Source: Candidatus Methanoperedentaceae archaeon
GTDB taxonomy: Archaea; Halobacteriota; Methanosarcinia; Methanosarcinales; Methanoperedenaceae
Length of the DNA stretch: 6,729 bases
NCBI GenBank assembly: GCA_027371625.1
Contig: DAHXMQ010000177.1
Coordinates: 1 to 6,729, forward strand
Reading direction: 5' to 3'
In this document: in pieces, positions 1 to 4,998 of the stretch
Numbering within the stretch: position 1 is the first letter of the stretch
Layout of the letters: every line of letters starts with the position of its first letter
Translations under genes and position numbers: made by a program
Notes under the pieces: model-generated
Told to the model about the DNA's origin: nothing
The model's database searches: none
The model's input: the letters and a program-made list of their open reading frames with translations, nothing else

Positions 1-552
1 CAGGTAATTCTGCACAGGATAAGAGAAGTTTTCTCGGAGGTTTTCAGGCAGGATGCAGAAGACCTGGGATTGCATATGCTTTTTGATATTTCACATAATC
101 GTGGGACATTCGAAAAACATGAAGTGGATGGAGAATTAAAAGAATTAATAGTGCATCGAAAAGGGGCGACAGGAAGCTATTATCCCGGAAGGGAGGAAGT
201 CCCTAAAATATATAAAGAGGACGGCTCTCCTGTGATAATAGGAGGCTCGATGGAAACAGGAAGCTATCTGCTGGTCGGCGGCGCGGGGGCAAAAGAGACC
301 TTCTGCTCTACTGCCCACGGCAGCGGGAGGACGATGAGCAGGACAAAGGCGAAGAAGATGGTGCGAGGAGAGCAGTTGTTGAGGGAAATGGAGCAGCGAG
401 GGATTTTTGTTAAGTCCGTAAGCTATGCAGGTGCGGCTGAGGAGGCGGGGTTTGCTTACAAGGATATCGATGATGTTGTGGAAGCTACCGCGCTGGCTGG
501 CATCTCGCTCCCTGTTGCGAAGCTTGTTCCTTTCGGGAACATCAAGGGATGA
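1..552 (+). CDS. rtcB: RNA-splicing ligase RtcB, C-terminal part (5' end outside window)
   Basis: This is the last 183 residues of RtcB, the GTP- and metal-dependent ligase that joins 2',3'-cyclic phosphate (or 3'-phosphate) and 5'-OH RNA ends, chiefly tRNA exon halves in archaea. The frame is open from base 1, so the first ATG at 70 is internal. Visible family motifs, numbered from the first visible codon, are DISHN (29-33, His32 matching a metal ligand), HRKGAT (52-57), GSMETGSYLLVG (82-93) and the STAHGSGR block (103-110). His106 there is the expected guanylylated histidine (His404 in Pyrococcus). The protein ends VPFGNIKG, with Lys182 as the conserved penultimate lysine. The full family is about 480 residues, so roughly 300 residues with the remaining metal ligands lie upstream. 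An oddity is HRKGATG where the family usually has HRKGATR. The stop overlaps the archease start (ATGA). Confidence 0.97.
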   Translation, partial: QVILHRIREVFSEVFRQDAEDLGLHMLFDISHNRGTFEKHEVDGELKELIVHRKGATGSYYPGREEVPKIYKEDGSPVIIGGSMETGSYLLVGGAGAKETFCSTAHGSGRTMSRTKAKKMVRGEQLLREMEQRGIFVKSVSYAGAAEEAGFAYKDIDDVVEATALAGISLPVAKLVPFGNIKG

Positions 553-986
553 TTATGCCGTACAGATATCTTGAGGATGTTGCAATTGCCGATGTTGCTT
601 TTGAGGCTTGGGGAAAAACGATTGAGGAATTATTCGAATCATCGGGTTTTGCATTGACGAATGCCATGATAAAGGACTTGGGGAGAATCGAGCAAAAAGT
701 GGTGAAAGCTTTCGAGGTCGAGGCTTCGGACGTGGAAATGCTTTTGTTTAATTTCCTGCAGGAGTTGATTTTTTATAAGGATGCAGAGCGATTATTGTTT
801 AACAGGTTTGATCTGGATATTGAACAGAAAGACGGCAAATGGCATCTTGGAGTAAAAGCATACGGGGAGGAAATTGACCGGGAAAAACACGAGCTGCTTG
901 CTGATGCCAAGGCGATTGCGCTGCATAATTTTAAGGTTGAAGAAACGGCAGAGGGATGGGGGGCTATGGTGATTGTGGATGTTTAG
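549..986 (+). CDS. Archease, activator of RtcB
   Basis: Archease is a small metal-binding protein that speeds RtcB guanylylation and allows multiple turnovers. The 145 residues match the usual family length. The N-terminus carries LEDVAIADVAFEAWGKTIEELF (8-29) with Asp15 in the ADV motif. A central LLFNFLQELIF helix (65-75) follows, then the family block from GEEID (106-110) through HNF (126-128). The C-terminus is VIVDV, with Asp144 and the terminal residue placed where archeases bind metal. The start at 549 gives an ATGA overlap with rtcB, which fits translational coupling. A second in-frame ATG at 555 (MPYRYLED) is equally consistent with the conserved domain and has AAGGGA a few bases upstream, so the true start is open by two codons. 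The gene ends 2 bases from the stop of the convergent ino1. Confidence 0.95.
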   Translation: MIMPYRYLEDVAIADVAFEAWGKTIEELFESSGFALTNAMIKDLGRIEQKVVKAFEVEASDVEMLLFNFLQELIFYKDAERLLFNRFDLDIEQKDGKWHLGVKAYGEEIDREKHELLADAKAIALHNFKVEETAEGWGAMVIVDV

Positions 987-988
987 CA

Positions 989-2053
989 CTATCCCCTTAT
1001 AAACTCCTCAAGCTTTTCCCTTGCATCGCTATCGCGCATCTGCGCCGGAGGATGCTTCATGAAATAAGCCGATGCTGGCAGAAGTACCCCTCCGATTTTT
1101 CTATCCAGAGCTATCTTCGCCACGCGTATGGCATCCACAACCACGCCTGCGCTGTTGGGGCTGTCCTCCACTGAGAGTTTCAAATCAATATAAGCAGGAA
1201 CATCGCCGAAGAGTTTGAAATCAATCTTGAGATGGCATATCTTGTTATCGTTCAGGCAGTCGATGCAGCCGTTTGGACCTGCATAAACATACGCATCGTA
1301 AGGAATCTGCGAAGCCACAGACTCGGTTTTTGAAATGTTCTTGGACGCAAGTCTTGACTGATCGGTCATATTCCTGAAATCCGTATTGCCTCCGATATTC
1401 AACTGGTAGGTGCTGTCGATTTTCGCACCTCTATCGACAATCATCTGTGTTAAGGCACGATGGACAATCGTGGCTCCCACAAGGCTTTTTATATCGTCGC
1501 CTATTATTGGAAGTTTTGCTTTCCTGAATTTTTCAGCCCATTTTTTATCAGAGGCAATGAAAACAGGGATGCAGTTTATGAAAGCACAGCCTGCTTCCAG
1601 AGCCTGCGAAGCGTACCACTTCACGGCATCATCAGAGCCGACTGGCAGGTAATTTATTAATATGTCGGCTTTTGAACTCCGCAATTCCGATGCAACATCT
1701 ACAGGTTTCTGTTTTTCATCCACCTTGAAATAATCCTTCATGTGCGACGCAACGCCGTCGAGCACCTTGCCTTTCATCACCTCAACGTCAAACTCTGATA
1801 CGTCAGAGAACTTCTTGGTGCAGTTGGGCTCTGAAAATATAGCTTCGGATAAATCCGTTCCCACCTTTCTCCTGTCAACATCAAAAGCAGCAACGGGCTT
1901 TATATCCGAAATGAGATAACCGCCGAGAGAATTGTGCATCAATCCCGGCACGAGTTCACCGGAGTTTTTGACATGCTTATAATATTCAAGTCCCTGGATC
2001 AACGATGAAGCACAATTACCTACGCCTGTGATTGCCACGCGAATTTTAGCCAT
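989..2053 (-). CDS. ino1: myo-Inositol-1-phosphate synthase
   Basis: This NAD-dependent enzyme (EC 5.5.1.4) converts glucose 6-phosphate to 1L-myo-inositol 1-phosphate. At 354 residues it is the short prokaryotic form, against about 500 in eukaryotes. The Rossmann loop is GVGNCASS (10-17), followed by INYLPVGS (133-140). The catalytic/NAD region GDDIKSLVGATIVHRALTQM spans 185-204, NIGGNTDFRNM spans 219-229, SKTESV spans 241-246, and the conserved VEDSPNSAGVVVDAIRVAK spans 295-313. The ATG at 2053 is supported by AAGAGG at 2061-2066, seven bases upstream. It lies 76 bases downstream of the CDP-alcohol phosphatidyltransferase gene on the same strand. That enzyme is the predicted user of the product, so the pair looks like a small pathway for inositol-headed archaeal lipids. 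A second TATA-like element before the gene suggests it can also be transcribed alone. No damage is visible. Confidence 0.96.
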   Translation of the reverse strand: MAKIRVAITGVGNCASSLIQGLEYYKHVKNSGELVPGLMHNSLGGYLISDIKPVAAFDVDRRKVGTDLSEAIFSEPNCTKKFSDVSEFDVEVMKGKVLDGVASHMKDYFKVDEKQKPVDVASELRSSKADILINYLPVGSDDAVKWYASQALEAGCAFINCIPVFIASDKKWAEKFRKAKLPIIGDDIKSLVGATIVHRALTQMIVDRGAKIDSTYQLNIGGNTDFRNMTDQSRLASKNISKTESVASQIPYDAYVYAGPNGCIDCLNDNKICHLKIDFKLFGDVPAYIDLKLSVEDSPNSAGVVVDAIRVAKIALDRKIGGVLLPASAYFMKHPPAQMRDSDAREKLEEFIRG

Positions 2054-2060
2054 CAGATTT

Positions 2061-2066
2061 CCTCTT
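2061..2066 (-). promoter_or_regulatory. Shine-Dalgarno site of ino1
   Basis: On the minus strand AAGAGG stands seven bases before the ino1 ATG at 2053. It is a good match to the archaeal anti-Shine-Dalgarno end. It fixes the start codon and contrasts with the neighbouring phosphatidyltransferase, which has no such site. Confidence 0.7.
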
Positions 2067-2095
2067 ATACCCGCTCATTGATATTCTTTCTCCAA

Positions 2096-2102
2096 CTTAA
2101 AT
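2096..2102 (-). promoter_or_regulatory. Possible TATA element for ino1
   Basis: The minus strand reads CATTTAA here, in an AT-rich patch within the 76-base gap between the two inositol-lipid genes. A start of transcription about 26 bases downstream (near 2073) would leave a short leader that contains the Shine-Dalgarno site. The match to the TATA consensus is only moderate, and readthrough from the upstream gene is the alternative. Confidence 0.35.
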
Positions 2103-2123
2103 GTTATTAGTCCATGTTAGTCC
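2101..2123. repeat. Short imperfect direct repeat beside the palindrome
   Basis: Two adjacent units, ATGTTATTAGTCC (2101-2113) and ATGTTAGTCC (2114-2123), differ by one extra TTA. They abut the palindrome at 2122-2141 and lie in the non-coding gap before ino1. They could be tandem half-sites for a regulator or simple slippage. Nothing in the sequence decides between these. Confidence 0.45.
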
Positions 2124-2141
2124 CCGTATTTAAATACGGGG
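2122..2141. repeat. Perfect 20-base palindrome, copy 1
   Basis: The sequence CCCCGTATTTAAATACGGGG is its own reverse complement over 20 bases. It overlaps the last codons of the phosphatidyltransferase gene, whose Pro-Arg-Ile-stop is read from it. A near-identical copy lies at 4971-4990, also at gene ends. As RNA it would fold into a hairpin closed by four G-C pairs. As DNA its centre, TTTAAATA, also matches an archaeal TATA box. A termination or RNA-end hairpin, a protein-binding site upstream of ino1, or a dispersed repeat are all possible. Confidence 0.8.
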
Positions 2142-2720
2142 TCTTATTGGGTCTTTAAGTATTTTTCTGACATGTGCAATTCTCTGGAACACTGTAATGA
2201 AGGAAATGATCGCTACGAGCAATATCGCCCAGTTAACCTCGGCAACGAAAGCGCCGATAACTATAATCAGCATCCTTACACCCCTCTCCCCTACTCCTAC
2301 CGATGCATCCGCGCCTGCAGCTTCAGCTCTTGCCCTCGTGTAGCTCACCATCAGCGAGCCCACAACTGCAAGCGCGCCGATAAACCAGTAAGGGAAGGGG
2401 GAAAAGGCGGTCAAGCCGCCGTACATTGCCCCTATTATGACAGCAGCATCTGCAAACCTGTCGCTTACCGAATCCAGAAAGCCTCCGAATTTCGTTGTCC
2501 TGTTGTTTTCGCGTGCAACAAGCCCGTCGAGCACATCAAAAAAGCCGCCGGCAAGGAGGAAGGCTCCGGCTGTGAAAATTTCTTTCTCTGCAAAAAGAAT
2601 CGCCGAGACAAGGCTTAGCAAAAGTCCGAGAATGGTTATGGTGTTTGGATTTATTTCAGTAATGCTCTTAGCAAGAGGTCTTAATGCATCCCTGATAAAT
2701 CCCTTTATATCTTCAAGCAT
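2130..2720 (-). CDS. CDP-alcohol phosphatidyltransferase, probable archaetidylinositol phosphate synthase
   Basis: This integral membrane enzyme is predicted to transfer inositol 1-phosphate to CDP-archaeol, releasing CMP and giving archaetidylinositol phosphate (EC 2.7.8.39). The class I signature is complete: DVLDGLVAR at 62-70, Gly79, Asp83 and Asp87 fit D-x2-D-G-x2-A-R-x8-G-x3-D-x3-D exactly, and the aspartates bind metal and the CDP-lipid. SYTRARAEAAG (126-136) is typical of the inositol-phosphate and glycerophosphate branches. Hydrophobic segments lie near 28-43, 49-62, 90-105, 111-126, 148-163 and 165-178, fitting a six-helix fold. The length of 196 is normal. Substrate choice is inferred mainly from ino1 directly downstream; archaetidylglycerophosphate synthase is the main alternative. 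The ATG at 2720 has no Shine-Dalgarno site, but a TATA box sits about 25 bases upstream, suggesting a leaderless transcript. The stop codon lies inside a perfect palindrome. Confidence 0.9.
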   Translation of the reverse strand: MLEDIKGFIRDALRPLAKSITEINPNTITILGLLLSLVSAILFAEKEIFTAGAFLLAGGFFDVLDGLVARENNRTTKFGGFLDSVSDRFADAAVIIGAMYGGLTAFSPFPYWFIGALAVVGSLMVSYTRARAEAAGADASVGVGERGVRMLIIVIGAFVAEVNWAILLVAIISFITVFQRIAHVRKILKDPIRPRI

Positions 2721-2740
2721 TGTTTTTGTATTGTTTTATG

Positions 2741-2749
2741 TATATTTAA
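2741..2749 (-). promoter_or_regulatory. TATA box for the phosphatidyltransferase gene, likely leaderless
   Basis: The minus strand reads TTAAATATA, centred about 25 bases before the ATG at 2720, the normal TATA-to-start distance in archaea. No Shine-Dalgarno sequence lies before that ATG. Transcription would therefore begin at or beside the start codon, separating the inositol-lipid pair from the upstream rubrerythrin/endonuclease pair. Confidence 0.6.
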
Positions 2750-2751
2750 TA

Positions 2752-3573
2752 TTACTTTTTGCTCATTTCGTATTCTTTTTTCAATTTCAGCGCATCGATC
2801 TCAAGGTTCGGGCTTTCGCTTATCACCATGCCTTTTATATCGAAATCACAAAAAGCCTGCGCAAGCTCAGTGTATTTAAAATCGGATTCATCGAAAACCA
2901 GATGCCTTTTCTCACCTTTATCCGAGTATTCAATACCAGAGACATGTATATGCATGTCGTCAAGCCCTTTCCTGCCCAGCTTATCCTCCACACGAGTAAG
3001 AACAAAGGCAAATTCATCACGTGAATTAAATTTCCCTGTCAGGGCATGTAGGTGCGAAAAATCAATGCACGGTAGAACCCCTTCCCCTTCTGTAATATCA
3101 AGCACTTCCTCAAAGGTTCCGAACTGGGAATAGCGCCCCATCGTCTCAATGCGTAATACGATAACCGCGCCTTCGTTTTTTAATTGCTCCACAATCGCAA
3201 TAAGCTCTTTTTTCATTTTTTCATATACTGCCTCACGCTTCCCCTTGCAAAAACCCGCATGGATTACCACGCTTTTAGCTCCGCAAATATCCCCAATCCT
3301 TGCAGAGTTCAGGATTCGCTCCCTGCTTTTGATAAGCGTTTCACCATAGGCATTGAGGTTGATATAATAAGGGGCATGCACACTCAGTTGTATATCAAGC
3401 TGCTTAGCTTTTTCTCCAACTTTTTGCGCCGTCCTTTCCCCCATCTTGACGCCTCGCACGAACTCAAGTTCCATGCAGCCAAGACCGAGTTCATGGATAC
3501 GCATTATACCCGAAAGACTGTCGTTTCCTTTTGAGCTGATTGGTGTACCTGCCGTTCCGAAAAGTAATCCCAT
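2752..3573 (-). CDS. Endonuclease IV-like TIM-barrel protein (AP endonuclease family 2)
   Basis: The 273 residues form an endonuclease IV-type TIM barrel. In this family a metal cluster cuts DNA 5' of abasic sites. Candidate metal ligands appear in order: VHAPYYINL (His66), VIHAGF (His105), IETMG (Glu143), DFSHLHA (Asp171, His174), MHIHVSG (His208 or His210), KRH (His224) and ISESP (Glu253). Where E. coli Nfo has Asp229 in a D-R-H motif, this protein has K-R-H (Lys222, with Glu221 next to it), so one ligand of the trinuclear site may be missing or moved. Activity could therefore differ from Nfo, and a sugar-isomerase-like role is possible but less likely. The ATG follows the rubrerythrin stop with no gap, so the two are co-transcribed and translationally coupled. 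AGAGGG lies four bases before the start. Pairing with an oxidative-stress protein fits repair of oxidised DNA. Confidence 0.85.
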   Translation of the reverse strand: MGLLFGTAGTPISSKGNDSLSGIMRIHELGLGCMELEFVRGVKMGERTAQKVGEKAKQLDIQLSVHAPYYINLNAYGETLIKSRERILNSARIGDICGAKSVVIHAGFCKGKREAVYEKMKKELIAIVEQLKNEGAVIVLRIETMGRYSQFGTFEEVLDITEGEGVLPCIDFSHLHALTGKFNSRDEFAFVLTRVEDKLGRKGLDDMHIHVSGIEYSDKGEKRHLVFDESDFKYTELAQAFCDFDIKGMVISESPNLEIDALKLKKEYEMSKK

Positions 3574-4089
3574 TCAACCCTCTATCGTTGGAGGGGAATA
3601 GCCATACCACGAACCTTCCTGCTCAAGATAATACAGCGCATCCTCAAGCTTTTCCTTATGCCCTTCCTCGAAATGCACAAGTTTCAAAAACAGGTCTTTA
3701 CTGGATTTAACCTCAGTTTTTTGTGCGCTCTTTGAATATAATTCAATAGACCGCTTTTCAGTCCTTATTCCAAGCGTGAGGACATCCTTTGTCTCTGCTA
3801 TCCCCATTGGCTCAAGGGATTCAGGGAAGATTCGCCTCGCCTTTTCCCGGTTTTCTTCATCCAGTACGCTTAAATCAATGGGCTTTCCTGATATATTTTT
3901 GTATTCCTTCTCAAGCAGTTCCCTGTGCTCTCCCTCGTCCCTTGCAAGTCCCCTGAAAACAGCCTGTGCTTTCTCATCCTCAACGAGTTGGCTGAATATC
4001 GAATAGTATTCCTTTCCATATATCTCAATCGCTATCGCCTCTTTCAGAATGTCAAGAAGCATTTCTTCCTGGTTCGTATTATCACCCAC
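3574..4089 (-). CDS. Rubrerythrin-like diiron protein (no rubredoxin domain)
   Basis: This is a soluble four-helix ferritin-like protein of the rubrerythrin group, whose members reduce peroxide or bind iron in anaerobes. Both halves of the duplicated iron site are present. Half one is Glu22 with Gly25 and Tyr29 (helix 1) and E-x-x-H at 52-55. Half two is Glu111 with Ser114 and Tyr118, and E-x-x-H at 141-144. There is no C-terminal CxxC rubredoxin module, so an outside electron donor would be needed if it is a peroxidase. It ends in a WYGYSPPTIEG tail. The start shown is GTG at 4089, about 28 bases downstream of a TATA-like element. The in-frame ATG at 4062 (Met10), preceded by AGGA, is a real alternative and keeps the whole fold. 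It is the first gene of a pair with the endonuclease IV-like gene and is divergent from the CBS gene. Confidence 0.88.
   Translation of the reverse strand: MGDNTNQEEMLLDILKEAIAIEIYGKEYYSIFSQLVEDEKAQAVFRGLARDEGEHRELLEKEYKNISGKPIDLSVLDEENREKARRIFPESLEPMGIAETKDVLTLGIRTEKRSIELYSKSAQKTEVKSSKDLFLKLVHFEEGHKEKLEDALYYLEQEGSWYGYSPPTIEG
3578..3595 (-). promoter_or_regulatory. Small hairpin covering the ribosome site of the endonuclease IV-like gene
   Basis: In the transcript CCCTC and GAGGG, separated by eight bases, can pair across the last codons of the rubrerythrin gene. The GAGGG arm is the likely Shine-Dalgarno site of the downstream gene. Ribosomes finishing the upstream gene would open it, which fits strict coupling. 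The stem is only 5 bp and also encodes Pro-Pro and Glu-Gly, so chance is possible. Confidence 0.35.
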
Positions 4090-4113
4090 ATAGAGGTTGA
4101 TTTCAATAGGTAA

Positions 4114-4121
4114 TAAATATA
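4114..4121 (-). promoter_or_regulatory. TATA-like element for the rubrerythrin gene
   Basis: The minus strand reads TATATTTA in the 66-base divergent spacer. Its centre is about 28 bases from the GTG at 4089, so a transcript starting there would be leaderless or nearly so. This supports the GTG start. Confidence 0.45.
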
Positions 4122-4125
4122 ATGC

Positions 4126-4132
4126 TATTTAA
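4126..4132 (+). promoter_or_regulatory. TATA-like element for the CBS-ParB gene
   Basis: TATTTAA is centred 27 bases before the ATG at 4156, the distance expected for a leaderless transcript. A run of five G at 4133-4137 is too far (18 bases) to serve well as a ribosome site. The element lies only a few bases from the oppositely directed TATA-like element, so the two promoters may compete. Confidence 0.45.
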
Positions 4133-4155
4133 GGGGGAAAAGCCATCTACCAGCA

Positions 4156-4968
4156 ATGACAGACCATCCAAAAGTCAAGGACTACATGACCCAGGAAGTG
4201 GATACTGTTTCTCCTGAAGACACGGTCAAGGATGTCATAGAGCTTATTCGGAAGACGGGGCACGACGGTTTTCCTGTGGTGGAGGATAGTAGAGTGGCAG
4301 GGTATGTATCAGCATCCTGCTTGCTTGAAAAAGGGCTTGGTGAGAAAATCTCCGATATCATGAGCTGCGATGTACTTGTTGCTGATACCGAGATGGAGAT
4401 GACAGACGTGGCTCGAGTATTGTTCAGGTCTGGAAAATCAAAATTACCTGTTGTCGATAAAAGCGGGCATCTTCGCGGGATTATCACAAATTCAGACGTC
4501 ATACGCTCGCATATCGAGAGGACAAGCCCTCAGAAAGTCTGGACGCTCAAGAGAACGCTTGAGGCTATCCATAATATCCACGTTGATGTTGTACGTGAAG
4601 CGGTCAATATAGATGAGCTTGTACCCACGCAGCCCAAGGTATATGCGGATGAACTCGACGGGAGAATATACGAACTGAAAAAGGGGCTGGCTGAGCCCAT
4701 AGTGGTGATAAAAAAACCCAACAGGCTCATTCTCGTGGACGGGCATCACAGGGTCATAGCAGCAAAGAAACTCGGGATGAAAAGTATGGATGCTTATGTA
4801 ATACCGCTTGGTGATGAAGTACATCTCGGGATGGAAAAGACCGCCGCCTCAGCCGGGCTTCGTACACTGTCGGATATAAAAATACTTGATTATGCCAAGC
4901 ATCCGCTCGTGGAGATAACAAAGAGGCTTAAAAAGGGTGACGAGAACGGTCTGGCAAATGTTCCATAA
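4156..4968 (+). CDS. Two-CBS-domain protein with ParB/SerK-like C-terminal domain
   Basis: The protein begins with a tandem CBS pair (about 5-60 and 64-121), with VKDYM, GFPVVED and SKLPVVD strands and GIITNSDVI ending the second repeat. Such pairs usually bind adenine nucleotides. After a linker comes a ParB-like domain (about 150-218): VPTQPKVYADEL, then AEPIVVI, then VDGHHRVIAAKKLG (194-207). DGHHR replaces the GERRxRA box of true ParB and resembles the motif of SerK/SbnI free-serine kinases. However, the position aligning with the SerK catalytic glutamate appears to be Gln159, as in ParB QP motifs. A polar tail of about 50 residues follows, with no helix-turn-helix recognised. An in-frame stop at 4120 and no other start codon fix the ATG. 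The gene stands alone, divergent from rubrerythrin and convergent with purD. A nucleotide-sensing regulator or small-molecule kinase is inferred; the true function is unknown. Confidence 0.85.
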   Translation: MTDHPKVKDYMTQEVDTVSPEDTVKDVIELIRKTGHDGFPVVEDSRVAGYVSASCLLEKGLGEKISDIMSCDVLVADTEMEMTDVARVLFRSGKSKLPVVDKSGHLRGIITNSDVIRSHIERTSPQKVWTLKRTLEAIHNIHVDVVREAVNIDELVPTQPKVYADELDGRIYELKKGLAEPIVVIKKPNRLILVDGHHRVIAAKKLGMKSMDAYVIPLGDEVHLGMEKTAASAGLRTLSDIKILDYAKHPLVEITKRLKKGDENGLANVP

Positions 4969-4970
4969 TA

Positions 4971-4990
4971 CCCTGTATTTAAATACGGGA
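4971..4990. repeat. Palindrome, copy 2, between convergent gene ends
   Basis: CCCTGTATTTAAATACGGGA is a near copy of the palindrome at 2122-2141. The core GTATTTAAATAC is perfect, the flanks pair as CCC with GGG, and there is one T/G mismatch, which can pair as U-G in plus-strand RNA. It starts 3 bases after the CBS gene stop and ends 9 bases before the purD stop. A hairpin here would form at the 3' ends of both transcripts, so a bidirectional termination or RNA-end role is plausible. No strong poly-T run follows on either side. Confidence 0.75.
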
Positions 4991-4998
4991 TTATGGCA

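Noticed and set aside
2046..2078. Ten-codon upstream reading frame on the minus strand overlapping the ino1 start
   Set aside because: Its ATG lies upstream of the start of transcription predicted from the nearer TATA-like element, and its stop merely reads the second ino1 codon out of frame. Nothing shows it is translated.
2872..2886. GTATTTAAAATCGG, partly like the palindrome core
   Set aside because: It lacks the inverted-repeat arms and is explained as codons of the endonuclease IV-like gene.
2172..3024. Long plus-strand open frames opposite the phosphatidyltransferase and endonuclease genes
   Set aside because: The minus strand encodes clear conserved proteins. The plus frames have no recognisable motifs and are antisense shadows.
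3574..3600. Rho-independent-type terminator after the rubrerythrin gene
   Set aside because: The hairpin is short, no T run follows, and the next gene starts with no gap, so coupling is more likely than termination.
4156..4968. Chromosome-partition ParB protein
   Set aside because: There is no ParA neighbour, no helix-turn-helix domain recognised, and DGHHR replaces the ParB GERRxRA box.
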